From contig NZ_JRPA02000019.1 of the NCBI RefSeq assembly GCF_000765675.1, positions 1 to 34,736 on the forward strand: a stretch of DNA of 34,736 nucleotides, given 5' to 3'. Each line of letters begins with the position of its first letter. The first letter of the stretch is position 1. The position numbers were made by a program, and so were the translations under genes. Positions 25,936 through 34,306 of this stretch are shown piece by piece. Below the pieces are notes generated by a model. It made no database searches and was not told the origin of the DNA. It worked only from the letters and a program-made list of their open reading frames with translations. Source of the DNA: Helicobacter sp. MIT 05-5294 (GTDB taxonomy: Bacteria > Campylobacterota > Campylobacteria > Campylobacterales > Helicobacteraceae).

Positions 25936-26927
25936 TTTCCACCTCCTAAACAAACAAGCCCTGTAACAAAAACATTCAAAAGCGCAAGAGGGAATAACAC
26001 TCTCCAGCAAAGCCCCATTAGTTGGTCAGGACGCACATGAGGATAAGCCGCCCTCGCCCACATAAACAAGAAAATCAAGAAGCTTACCTTAAGAAGAATC
26101 GCGATTCCACCGGGAATAAACCAAAGCGAATTAAATCCTCCTAAGAAAATCAACGACACCACAAAAGAGAGGGAAATCATACTTGCGTATTCCCCAATAA
26201 AAAACATTCCCCAACGCATTCCCGCGTATTCTGTCGCATATCCAGAAACGATTTCCGCTTCGTGTTCTAGCAAGTCAAAAGGTGTTCTGTTTAGCTCTGC
26301 ATATCCTGCAAACAAAAACAACACAAAGGCGAGAGGTTGCGAAAACACTAGCCAATCCGTAATGTCTCCGCTTTGGTAATTGTTAATATCAATCAATGAC
26401 AAAGAACCTACAAGCATTAAAGGAGCAAGAAGAGATAAGCCCGAAACAACTTCAAAGCTAAGCAACTGCACTGCCGTCCTTGCCGCACCTAGTAAAGACC
26501 ATTTGCTATTTGCGCTAATGCCTCCAAGCAAAGGACCATACAAACCAGCCGCCCCAACCCCCAACACAAACAAAATCCCAATATTAATATCTGAAATAAT
26601 AGGAGTAATGGTATAACCAAAAATTTCAAATTCAGGGAAAAACGGAATTGGAGCCATTGCGATAAAAGCAGTCGCCGCCGTAATGGTTGGCGCGATTCTA
26701 AAAATAATGCGATTCGCTCCACTTGGCACAATATCTTCTTTTGTAAAAAGCTTGATTCCGTCCGCTAAAATCTGCAAAACGCCAAAAGGACCTACAATCG
26801 TAGGACCTAATCTGCGTTGAAAAAATGCTAGAATTTTGCGCTCTACATAAGTTGTAAATCCCGCTAATGCCGAAAAAATCAATACTACAAGCAGAATCTT
26901 AATCAATGTTTCAATAAAATAATTCAT
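25932..26927 (-). CDS. nuoH: NADH-quinone oxidoreductase-type subunit NuoH
   Basis: A 331-aa membrane subunit forming the quinone-binding cavity with NuoB and NuoD. Signatures: AFFQRRLGPTIVGPFGVLQ near residue 33, ADGIKLFTKED near 55, and EAEIVSGYATEYAGMRWGMFF near 222. Eight helices are expected. The ATG overlaps the nuoG stop by 4 bases (ATGA). Confidence 0.96.
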   Translation of the reverse strand: MNYFIETLIKILLVVLIFSALAGFTTYVERKILAFFQRRLGPTIVGPFGVLQILADGIKLFTKEDIVPSGANRIIFRIAPTITAATAFIAMAPIPFFPEFEIFGYTITPIISDINIGILFVLGVGAAGLYGPLLGGISANSKWSLLGAARTAVQLLSFEVVSGLSLLAPLMLVGSLSLIDINNYQSGDITDWLVFSQPLAFVLFLFAGYAELNRTPFDLLEHEAEIVSGYATEYAGMRWGMFFIGEYASMISLSFVVSLIFLGGFNSLWFIPGGIAILLKVSFLIFLFMWARAAYPHVRPDQLMGLCWRVLFPLALLNVFVTGLVCLGGGN

Positions 26928-29401
26928 GACAAAACCTTTAGGGCAACATTTGCATAACGCGTTTTAGGGAAAAGTTTGGATTCTTCAAACGCGCATATGC
27001 CAAGTGCTGCAAATTCACCTTCCATTCCTTTATCAAGGATTGCGACCGCTCCTATTGTTTCTCCATTTTCAAAGCACACTTCCACTCTATCGCCAAATTG
27101 AATTCCTAACTTTTTGGCATATTCTTCACTGCACTGCAAACCATTTTGGGAGTCCAAATAAGCCGACTGCAAAGTGCTTTTTGAAAAATGTGCCACTGGA
27201 TTACGCGCATAAAGATTGTAGGATTTCAATTCTTCCAATTCCACCGGAGCGAATTCGGTAGATTCTTTTGGGAAATGCACTCCAAGCAAATATCCGCGAA
27301 TTTCAGAACCATCGTTTAAGAATCCAAATTGTAAATCATCATATTCCACGCTTTTAAAGCCTTTTTCTATGGGCAATTCCGCCGTATAGTCAATCGTATT
27401 TTCAAGTTCTAAACCTAAGATTTTAGCAATATCATTTAGCTCATATCCTCTATAAGGCGTTGCGGGAGCAAAAGGAACTACACGCTTATCTACATTGACA
27501 AAAGTCCCCTCTTGTTCATTTAGATAAGGCATTTGGAGCGCATTCTCTGCACCCACGCCAATTATGTAATTCCCTTGCGCATTATAGCCGACACTATATC
27601 CTGTGCCTTGTTTGCTTAGCTCACAAATCAATGCGATTCCTAAAGCATTTGTGCTAGGTGGAAGCAATAGAATCTTAACTCCGCTACATTCCTCAATAGC
27701 CGCTAGAATCTTTGCGATATTCTTAGCATTTTTCGCACGATACACATCAAATCCAACAATCAAAATCGGGCTTCTAGCACCCGCTAAAGCATTTTTTGTA
27801 GCCTCTATGGAATCCCTCATAGAATCGCCACAATAAGAATACAATGCGCTAGTTACAACTTCAACCTCTTCTTCAATTTTTTCTACTTCTTCTTTTTCTA
27901 CAAACTTCTCATTGCCTTGCTCGTCCAAAACTACATTACCTTGCGCGTCTAACTCTTTGACTTTAACCTTTTTCTTAAGTTCCTTTAGGATCGTCTGTTT
28001 TTCTGTGCGCTCATAGCGTTCAATCTGTGTTTTCAAAGAAAGCGGCATTTGTTCTCGCGCAATGCAAACACTCGCAAGCAACAAAGCTAACACCTCTTCT
28101 GTATCAGGCTTATAGATTCCATTAATAGGAGATTTCACAAAGGCATTTGCAACTTTATCTTGCATTGTGTGGAAATATGCGAGATTCGCACCCTTGTTTT
28201 GCTTCATTGCGTTATTAATGCTGTGCGTAATAACAGGCATATCATAACTTAATGCCCCCCCAAAACACATCACAAAAGTGCTTTGCGTAATATCCTTTTG
28301 ACTTGCATTGCCCAACGAACCGCTAACGGCAAGATAAGAATCTAAGAAAGTCTGAAAGAGATAGACTTCTTCACACACTAATTGATAGCCGAATCTCTCT
28401 TTTAAGCGTTGCAAAATTAGAGCTTCTTCATTGCTGATATTCCCCGCGAAACGAATCGTTTGCGCTTCTTTGAAAGCCGCGATACTTGCATTAAATGCTT
28501 CTTTGTCTTTTCGGACTTGTTGGTTATTAACATCAAACGCCATTCTTCCTGCAGGACACAAAGTAGAGAAATTCCAATCACTGCTAACACGATAAACTTC
28601 CCTCTCTTCTCCCCCGATTCCTTTTTGCTTCACTTCATAAGTGATTGCACAACCATTTCCACAATGCACACAAGTGCTAGGAATCTTCTCTAGCTCCCAC
28701 GCATTGGAGCGGTATTGGAAATGCTTAGCACCCAAAGCACCCACAGGACACACACTCACGCATTCACTACAATCCCCACAAGCTTCGGATTCTACGCCAT
28801 TTAAACCAATGAGGGATTTTTTGGATTTCATCCAAACCCCATAAGCATCTTTTGGCATACTCTCTTTGTATTCCGCAGATGGCATATCTCCTGTGCGCTT
28901 TTGAGCCTTAATGTGCGCTTTGCCGATTTTGTCCTTACAAAGCGTTACACATCGTTCGCATACAATGCAAAGATTCGGGTCATAAACCGCTTGTCCCCAC
29001 ACACCAAAACTTTTTGCATCATCTTTCATTGCGAAATTTTGCTCATCTACGCCCACATAATGGGTATAATTTTGCAATTCACATTCACCGCTTTTATCGC
29101 ACACACCGCATTGCAAGGGGTGATTGACAACATAAGTTTGCATAATTGCTTTGCGTTCTTCCTCTATTTCTGGAGTATTCACCAAAACCTGCATACCCTC
29201 TTTCACTTTTGCATTACAGGCATAAACGCGTTTGCCATCGGCTTCTACCATACACATTTTACAAGCGAGAGTTGGCGACGCACAAGAGAGATAGCAAATT
29301 GCTGGGATAAACACTTCATTAGCACGCGCAACATTGAGAATACTCTCGCCCTCTTCGCACAGAATCTCACAATCATTGATTGTTATTTTTATTTTTTCCA
29401 T
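26924..29401 (-). CDS. nuoG: NADH-quinone oxidoreductase-type subunit NuoG
   Basis: An 825-aa peripheral-arm subunit. N-terminal [2Fe-2S] domain with CYLSCASPTLACKMCMVE and a later C; the His-ligated [4Fe-4S] HPLQCGVCDKSGEC; two further [4Fe-4S] motifs CIVCERCVTLC and CGDCSECVSVCP; and CVHCGNGC opening the molybdopterin-type domain, which binds no molybdenum in complex I. The start at ATG 29401 overlaps the previous stop (TAATG) with AGGTGG upstream. At about residues 475-517 there is an insert of Lys, Glu and Val repeats. In this group NuoG may take electrons directly from a non-NADH donor. Confidence 0.95.
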   Translation of the reverse strand: MEKIKITINDCEILCEEGESILNVARANEVFIPAICYLSCASPTLACKMCMVEADGKRVYACNAKVKEGMQVLVNTPEIEEERKAIMQTYVVNHPLQCGVCDKSGECELQNYTHYVGVDEQNFAMKDDAKSFGVWGQAVYDPNLCIVCERCVTLCKDKIGKAHIKAQKRTGDMPSAEYKESMPKDAYGVWMKSKKSLIGLNGVESEACGDCSECVSVCPVGALGAKHFQYRSNAWELEKIPSTCVHCGNGCAITYEVKQKGIGGEEREVYRVSSDWNFSTLCPAGRMAFDVNNQQVRKDKEAFNASIAAFKEAQTIRFAGNISNEEALILQRLKERFGYQLVCEEVYLFQTFLDSYLAVSGSLGNASQKDITQSTFVMCFGGALSYDMPVITHSINNAMKQNKGANLAYFHTMQDKVANAFVKSPINGIYKPDTEEVLALLLASVCIAREQMPLSLKTQIERYERTEKQTILKELKKKVKVKELDAQGNVVLDEQGNEKFVEKEEVEKIEEEVEVVTSALYSYCGDSMRDSIEATKNALAGARSPILIVGFDVYRAKNAKNIAKILAAIEECSGVKILLLPPSTNALGIALICELSKQGTGYSVGYNAQGNYIIGVGAENALQMPYLNEQEGTFVNVDKRVVPFAPATPYRGYELNDIAKILGLELENTIDYTAELPIEKGFKSVEYDDLQFGFLNDGSEIRGYLLGVHFPKESTEFAPVELEELKSYNLYARNPVAHFSKSTLQSAYLDSQNGLQCSEEYAKKLGIQFGDRVEVCFENGETIGAVAILDKGMEGEFAALGICAFEESKLFPKTRYANVALKVLS

Positions 29402-30306
29402 TATGCCACCTTGCTTATTTTGACTTTTTGATAGCAAAATTCACCTTTTAAATCCCATTTTTCGCTTAATGCAAAAGTTTGTGGAATCCACAAAATCCCT
29501 ACCATACCCTTTAAGTCGCTTTTGTTGTATAGCTTTGCTTTCATTTCTTTTTGGGATTCTAACTGAATTTTTACCATAGTATCTTCTTGGATTTTACCTA
29601 CTTGGCAGAATTGCTTAGAAACTTCCAAAATCGGTTCTGCAACTGATTTTAGCTGCAAATAAGCCACCAATCCATCGTAAGATTCTAGTTCCTCTAATGA
29701 TTCTATAGGCTTGGCTTGAGATTTTATATTATTTCTAGGAGCAGAATCCAAAAACACGATTTCTATTTGTCGCGCGGCTTGACTCAAAAGAGCCAAGATT
29801 TTCCCGATATTACCTACTCGTTTGTGTGCATTCAAATCATTTCCAAAAATAATCACGCTTTTGCGCTCCACAAAACTTTGCGCAATTTTCTCCAACTCTT
29901 CCTCTGATAGATTGCATTCTGAAGCAAGATTCCCTATATCCAAAGACCGCACAAATGTTTTTAACTCCAAATTTTCCTCACAAATAGGATAAAATATACT
30001 TGCAAGAAGTGCGACTACTGCCTCCTCACAACCCACTTCATAGAGGAAATGCGATAGATTGGGGTAAGGATTAAAATGCAAAGGGTGCAATAAAAATGCT
30101 TGGACAGAATCCACAGAATCTTTGGAATCATTTTTGGATTCCAAAGCATTTAAATCTATTCCTTTTTGCAATAAGACAGAAGCGAAATCCCTGATAAATC
30201 CACCTATAAGCAAAAGGTTTGTTTCCTTTAACGCATCAGGTTTTAGCAATTCCATAAAGTGCGCTTTCCCGCCATTTGCCAAAAAAGATTCCACCAAAGC
30301 ACTCAT
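29401..30306 (-). CDS. NuoF-position protein (no NADH/FMN site)
   Basis: A 301-aa protein at the place of NuoF. It has no GRGGAGFP-type glycine-rich FMN/NADH motif and no C-terminal [4Fe-4S] cysteines, so it cannot be a standard NuoF. Visible blocks are LLIGGFIRDFASVLL near residue 32, a DSKDSVDSVQAFLLHPLHF segment, EEELEKIAQSFVERKSVIIFGNDLNAHKRVGNIGKIL, and a C-terminal WIPQTFALSEKWDLKG. It matches my recollection of the Helicobacter HP1265-type proteins found between NuoD and NuoG. Start ATG 30306 overlaps the previous stop (ATGA) with AAAGG 7 bases upstream. It probably joins NuoG in the modified electron-input module. Confidence 0.8.
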   Translation of the reverse strand: MSALVESFLANGGKAHFMELLKPDALKETNLLLIGGFIRDFASVLLQKGIDLNALESKNDSKDSVDSVQAFLLHPLHFNPYPNLSHFLYEVGCEEAVVALLASIFYPICEENLELKTFVRSLDIGNLASECNLSEEELEKIAQSFVERKSVIIFGNDLNAHKRVGNIGKILALLSQAARQIEIVFLDSAPRNNIKSQAKPIESLEELESYDGLVAYLQLKSVAEPILEVSKQFCQVGKIQEDTMVKIQLESQKEMKAKLYNKSDLKGMVGILWIPQTFALSEKWDLKGEFCYQKVKISKVA

Positions 30307-30548
30307 AAAATAGCCTTTGTGGCTTCTTTTCTTACTACAATTGTCCAATCCACTTCATTGAATCGCAAAGAATTTAAAAGAGTGTTTCCGCTCTCTTTCA
30401 CCAAATCCGCACTCTTTTGGACATTGTTAAAATCCTGCACTTCAAACAAAAAAATCCCTACTTCTCCGACTTCCAATTCTTGATTCAAAATCACTTGCAA
30501 ACGAGAGCAAAAATCATTTTTTAAATGTCGCAAATCAAAGCGTCTCAT
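30303..30548 (-). CDS. NuoE-position small protein
   Basis: An 81-aa protein, [17 protein letters not shown] at the start and [15 protein letters not shown] near the end. It has only one cysteine, so it lacks the four that hold the [2Fe-2S] cluster of a true NuoE, and it is half the usual NuoE length. It corresponds to the HP1264-type protein in Helicobacter nuo operons (recalled). It overlaps nuoD and the following gene by four bases each (ATGA), which argues for a co-translated, functional subunit. Confidence 0.78.
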   Translation of the reverse strand: MRRFDLRHLKNDFCSRLQVILNQELEVGEVGIFLFEVQDFNNVQKSADLVKESGNTLLNSLRFNEVDWTIVVRKEATKAIL

Positions 30549-31774
30549 CGGTCAATCTCCCCAAACACGATATTTGTATTCCCAATAATTGTTACAACAT
30601 CGGCTAAATAATGCCCGGGCAGTAAATCCTGCAAAACTCCTGTATGAAAAAAGCTTGGCGTCCGCATTTTCACGCGATAAGGATAAGGTTCTCCCTCAGA
30701 GCGGATAAAAAACCCCAATTCACCCTTTGGGGATTCCGTTGGTACATATACTTCGCCAACAGGTGGTCGCATACCTTGTGTAACCAAAACAAAATGTTGC
30801 ATTAAGGAATAATTTTGCGTCATAATCTGTTCTTTTGGCGCAGAAAAATAGCGCGTATCTTCACACATAATCAAAGAATCTGTTTGTTGATATTTCTCTA
30901 TTAGTTGATAAAGCAAACGGATACTTTGACGCATTTCCTCCATATAAAGCAAGTAGCGTCCATAGCTATCGTTACTCTCTCCCACGGGCACATCAAACTC
31001 TAATTCATCATACATTTCATAAGGTTCTTCTTTGCGAATATCCCATGCGATTCCACTTCCCCTCAACAAAACCCCGCTTAATCCCCAACTTTTTGCCATT
31101 TCTGCACTGACTACGCCGACATTTTCTAAACGCATTCGCCAGATTCTGTTTTCACTTAGGATTCCCTCATAAAGCTTAATCTGACTTGGCAATAATTCCA
31201 AGTATGCTTTAAGCTTCTCTATCCAACCTTGTGGCAAATCCAAAGGAACTCCCCCGATACGAACACTTGAATGTGTCAATCGCGCCCCACAATAATCTTC
31301 AATCAAATCAATTCCAAATTCACGCTCCCTAAAGCAATACAAAAAAATGCTCATCGCCCCAACATCAAGTGCGTGTGTAGCCAACCAAAAAAGATGGGAA
31401 ATAATCCGATTTAGCTCCAAAAGCATTGTCCGAATGACTTTCGCCCTGCGCGGAACTTCTATTCCTAATAGCTTTTCCACACTTAAGGCAAATGCGTAGT
31501 TATTGGAACTTGCAGCAATATAATCCATTCTATCCGTTGTCGGCAAAAATTCATTATAAATCATATTTTCTGCCATTTTTTCCATTCCACGATGGAGATA
31601 ACCCACATCAGGCGTGGCTTTGATGACTTTTTCGCCCTCCAGCTCTAAAATCAATCGTAATTGTCCATGCGCACTTGGGTGTTGAGGACCAAAATTCACC
31701 ACCATTGCATTATCGCTAATGCGGTCAAATGCAATATTTTCATAAAATGGCATCAGTTTATTGGGTTGCTGCAT
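30545..31774 (-). CDS. nuoD: NADH-quinone oxidoreductase-type subunit NuoD
   Basis: The 49-kDa subunit (409 aa), lining the quinone site. [15 protein letters not shown] near residue 28 carries the conserved histidines at the quinone head group. [30 protein letters not shown] and the late [11 protein letters not shown] are all present. It is a separate gene from nuoC, unlike the fused NuoCD of E. coli. The start ATG has GAGGAA upstream, one base after the nuoC stop. Confidence 0.97.
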   Translation of the reverse strand: MQQPNKLMPFYENIAFDRISDNAMVVNFGPQHPSAHGQLRLILELEGEKVIKATPDVGYLHRGMEKMAENMIYNEFLPTTDRMDYIAASSNNYAFALSVEKLLGIEVPRRAKVIRTMLLELNRIISHLFWLATHALDVGAMSIFLYCFREREFGIDLIEDYCGARLTHSSVRIGGVPLDLPQGWIEKLKAYLELLPSQIKLYEGILSENRIWRMRLENVGVVSAEMAKSWGLSGVLLRGSGIAWDIRKEEPYEMYDELEFDVPVGESNDSYGRYLLYMEEMRQSIRLLYQLIEKYQQTDSLIMCEDTRYFSAPKEQIMTQNYSLMQHFVLVTQGMRPPVGEVYVPTESPKGELGFFIRSEGEPYPYRVKMRTPSFFHTGVLQDLLPGHYLADVVTIIGNTNIVFGEIDR

Positions 31775-31775
31775 A

Positions 31776-32579
31776 CTATTTCCTCTCTTTAAGCTCTTTG
31801 GAGTTTTCTGGTTTTAGCTTGGTTACAAACAACACTCCATCTTCTTCTTGGTAGGCAATGGGTTGTGGCTTTTCCGCGCCTTCTTCTATCTTTTGTCCAT
31901 ACCCTACTTCATAGCCCAAATGAGAGAATCGCGTAGAATCGTAGCGGTCAATTCGCGCGGAATCTCTTTGCTCTGCACCAATGACTTCACGATTCTCTTT
32001 TCCAAATATCGTATCCACTTCATACCATTGCGCCGCTTCATCTCCTTGCAATGGATAGCTTTTAAGCAAGGGGTGTCCTACCCAATCATCTGGCATCAAA
32101 ATGCGTTTAGGATAAGGGTGTCCTAAAGGCAAAATCCCAAACATATCATACATTTCGCGCTCACTCCAATCTGCACTGCGAAAAATACCTGTTACGGATT
32201 CTATTTTCTCGCCTTTTCTTAAAAAAGTCTTAACGCGTAAGCGTTTTGCTCTACTCATTGAAAGCATTTGATAAAAAATTTCAAATCCACCCTTTTTCTC
32301 CAAATAATCTATCGCACTCAACTCACTCAAAACATCATAGCCAATAGTTTTTAGAGTGGAAAGCGTAGTATAAATGGAATTTTTTTCTACCCATATCACC
32401 AAAGTTCCGCGCTCAATATAGGATTCCACAATTTTCACTTGCTTACTTAGTATCTCTACATCTGCACAATAAACAGTATCTTGTGTGATGGATTCTCTAG
32501 GAATTTTTGGAGCAGTATAGAATCTGTCTTTGTAATAAACTTCTTTTTGTGCATTGTTTTTAGGTTTATATTCTCTCAT
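31776..32579 (-). CDS. nuoC: NADH-quinone oxidoreductase-type subunit NuoC
   Basis: The 30-kDa subunit (267 aa). The family signature [22 protein letters not shown] lies near residues 128-149, followed by [23 protein letters not shown]. The N-terminal 35 residues are basic and variable, and the C-terminal 70 are longer than minimal NuoC. It is separated from nuoB by 9 bp. Confidence 0.96.
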   Translation of the reverse strand: MREYKPKNNAQKEVYYKDRFYTAPKIPRESITQDTVYCADVEILSKQVKIVESYIERGTLVIWVEKNSIYTTLSTLKTIGYDVLSELSAIDYLEKKGGFEIFYQMLSMSRAKRLRVKTFLRKGEKIESVTGIFRSADWSEREMYDMFGILPLGHPYPKRILMPDDWVGHPLLKSYPLQGDEAAQWYEVDTIFGKENREVIGAEQRDSARIDRYDSTRFSHLGYEVGYGQKIEEGAEKPQPIAYQEEDGVLFVTKLKPENSKELKERK

Positions 32580-32588
32580 TTTATGCCT

Positions 32589-33098
32589 TTATACTAGACG
32601 CTTAGGAGCTCGGACACGATTGGCTTTTTGCTTACGAATCTTTTGCTGAAGCACCATTAATGCGTATTGCAAAGTCTCTGGACGCGGAGAACATCCGGGC
32701 AAATAAATATCCACAGGTATGATTCTATCCACACCTTGCACGGTAGCATAAGTGTTAAACATTCCGCCCGTGTTTGCGCAACTTCCCATAGAAATCACCC
32801 ATTTAGGCTCTGGCATTTGATCATAAAGTCGTCTTACGAATTGTGCATGTTTCTTCGTAACCGTCCCGGCAATAATCATCACATCACTTTGTCTTGGACT
32901 TGCCCTAAAAATCGTTCCAAATCTATCAAAATCATAACGACTTGCCCCTGTTGCCATCATCTCAATCGCACAACAAGCCAATCCATAAGTCATTGCCCAA
33001 AGTGAGTTACTACGCCCCCAATTTAGCAATTTATCCACGCTTGTTAAAGCAATCGGCAAACCACCGCTTTTAAGATAATCTATTTCATGCTCTGCCAT
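32589..33098 (-). CDS. nuoB: NADH-quinone oxidoreductase-type subunit NuoB
   Basis: A 169-aa subunit holding cluster N2, the last iron-sulfur centre before quinone. Ligands are the adjacent cysteines in [10 protein letters not shown], then [10 protein letters not shown] and [10 protein letters not shown] set the start at ATG 33098, which has AGGAG 7 bases upstream; the frame extends to 33119 within nuoA. It overlaps the nuoA end by 19 bp. Confidence 0.97.
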   Translation of the reverse strand: MAEHEIDYLKSGGLPIALTSVDKLLNWGRSNSLWAMTYGLACCAIEMMATGASRYDFDRFGTIFRASPRQSDVMIIAGTVTKKHAQFVRRLYDQMPEPKWVISMGSCANTGGMFNTYATVQGVDRIIPVDIYLPGCSPRPETLQYALMVLQQKIRKQKANRVRAPKRLV

Positions 33099-33469
33099 TG
33101 TAACGCTCCTTTTCTCCACGCATACACGAATCCAATCACAAGTAATAATACAAATAAAATCATTTCAATAAAGCCAAAAGCACCAAGCACTTTAAAATCT
33201 ACCGCCCAAGGAAACATAAAAATGATTTCCACATCAAAAAGAATGAATAACAACGCCATAATATAAAACTGCGATGAAATTCTATTGGGCTGTTTAGTGG
33301 GAGCCAAACCGCATTCATAAGGGGCTAATTTAAGCTTTTGTGTGTTTTTGTTTGCTAATTTGCGTCCAACAAATCTCGAAAGAAATGTCGTAGCCAAAAA
33401 TGCCCCAAAGGTAAAAATAAAAATTACAAATACGCCAAAATAAGGGTGAGAAACATCTAAATGAGACAC
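33080..33469 (-). CDS. nuoA: NADH-quinone oxidoreductase-type subunit NuoA
   Basis: A 129-aa membrane subunit with three helices, at about residues 10-32, 68-90 and 96-118. Family motifs: [14 protein letters not shown] and [19 protein letters not shown]. The start is GTG at 33469 with AGGA 6 bases upstream; no in-frame ATG precedes the conserved region. It is the first gene of the nuo operon. Confidence 0.95.
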   Translation of the reverse strand: MSHLDVSHPYFGVFVIFIFTFGAFLATTFLSRFVGRKLANKNTQKLKLAPYECGLAPTKQPNRISSQFYIMALLFILFDVEIIFMFPWAVDFKVLGAFGFIEMILFVLLLVIGFVYAWRKGALQWQSMK

Positions 33470-33502
33470 TTAAAATCCTTAAAAACAGAAAACTTTGCTG
33501 TG

Positions 33503-33508
33503 TATCTT
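33503..33508 (-). promoter_or_regulatory. Candidate -10 element of the nuo operon
   Basis: TAAGAT lies 34 bp upstream of the nuoA GTG in a T-rich stretch typical of promoters in this group, which often lack a -35 box. Of the stretch 33470-33875, this element, an inverted repeat at 33598-33628 and a possible 34-aa ORF are all that I can see. Confidence 0.3.
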
Positions 33509-33597
33509 AGCGTAGTTTTCTTAAATTTTAAAAGAGAATCCCAAAAAAGATAAAAGATTCGCCAATAAAGTTTTGAATTGAAACATTTTTAAAAAGC

Positions 33598-33628
33598 CTA
33601 AAAAGTCAAATTTTATATTACTTTTTAG
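33598..33628. repeat. Inverted repeat CTAAAAAGT...ACTTTTTAG upstream of nuoA
   Basis: Perfect 9-bp arms around a 13-base AT-rich loop. On the minus strand the second arm is followed by GCTTTTTAAAA, so it could be a weak AT-rich terminator for the cassette upstream, or an operator for nuo. Neither is strongly supported. Confidence 0.35.
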
Positions 33629-33728
33629 AGTTATCGTTCGTTTATTTTTGCTTCTTAATCCAATACAAATGATACAAAAAGAAACACTTAAGAATCTCTA
33701 CGCGTCTTATGGAATCCAATTAAGATTC

Positions 33729-33833
33729 TTATTGCCTTATATCGCCCAATATTTCACCATAAGCAGTATAAAAATTAAAGACTTTACTTAAAATATAACA
33801 AATCTCTAGCTCTTGTTGTGTGAGTTTAATCAA
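33729..33833 (-). CDS. Possible 34-aa ORF or gene remnant
   Basis: From a TTG at 33833, seven bases after GGGAG, a short frame encodes IKLTQQELEICYILSKVFN followed by FYTAYGEILGDIRQ. The composition is protein-like (amphipathic helix), unlike random AT-rich translation. It may be a small gene or the end of a decayed one, downstream of the amidase cassette. No function is assigned. Confidence 0.25.
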   Translation of the reverse strand: MIKLTQQELEICYILSKVFNFYTAYGEILGDIRQ

Positions 33834-33875
33834 GGTTATACTCCCATTGCATAATTTGTTTTGGTAAAATGGTAT

Positions 33876-34306
33876 TTATTTTAACAAAAAATCAGCGCAT
33901 TTCGGATTGGTTTCACTACCACACCCAAAATAAAATTTCTTATCATTGCTATCCCAAACTTCAAAACTTCCTCCTGCTTGAATCTCAAAAGAATAATCCA
34001 TATTATCCAAAGTAAATTTGCCATTAATAATACAAGGAACTTGGTCAAAAATGCGATATGTAACTTGCTCATATTCATACGACTTGCTAATCAAAAAAAA
34101 TCTTTCAGTGTTCTGTTGTCAAACTCCCATTTTTTACAAGCCTCATCTAATCCAAAATATTTTTCACTTAATAGCTTTGATTTGTTGATGTGAATATTTT
34201 TTATATTATGCAAGTCTTGTATCTGCAAAATATAATCACCTTTATGCGTCTTAATACATTCTTGCAAATTATTATCTGCGAACACTAAATCACTCATTAT
34301 AATCAT
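33876..34306 (-). pseudogene. Unknown protein downstream of amidase, split by frameshift at a T8 run
   Basis: Two overlapping frames meet at a run of eight T (minus strand, 34093-34100). The first, from ATG 34306 or 34297, ends WEFDNRTLKDFF and stops; the second continues from the tract as LISKSYEYEQVTYRIFDQ to CADFLLK. With nine T the protein would be continuous, about 143 aa. It begins near VFADNNLQECI, which resembles the end of an export signal, but the front half of such a signal is missing. Four cysteines remain. I do not recognise a family. It starts within the end of the amidase gene (ATGAGTGA), so the two were translated together. It could be a partner or immunity protein, but this is only inference. 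Confidence 0.5.
34093..34100 (-). repeat. T8 homopolymer at the frameshift site
   Basis: Eight T on the coding (minus) strand at the point where the frame breaks. T9 restores a continuous protein. It may be a phase-variable tract, a decay mutation or a sequencing error. Confidence 0.5.

Noticed and set aside
29401-30548. The NuoE/NuoF-position genes as pseudogenes of normal NuoE/NuoF
   Set aside because: Frames are intact, tightly overlapping and match the arrangement known in this bacterial group.
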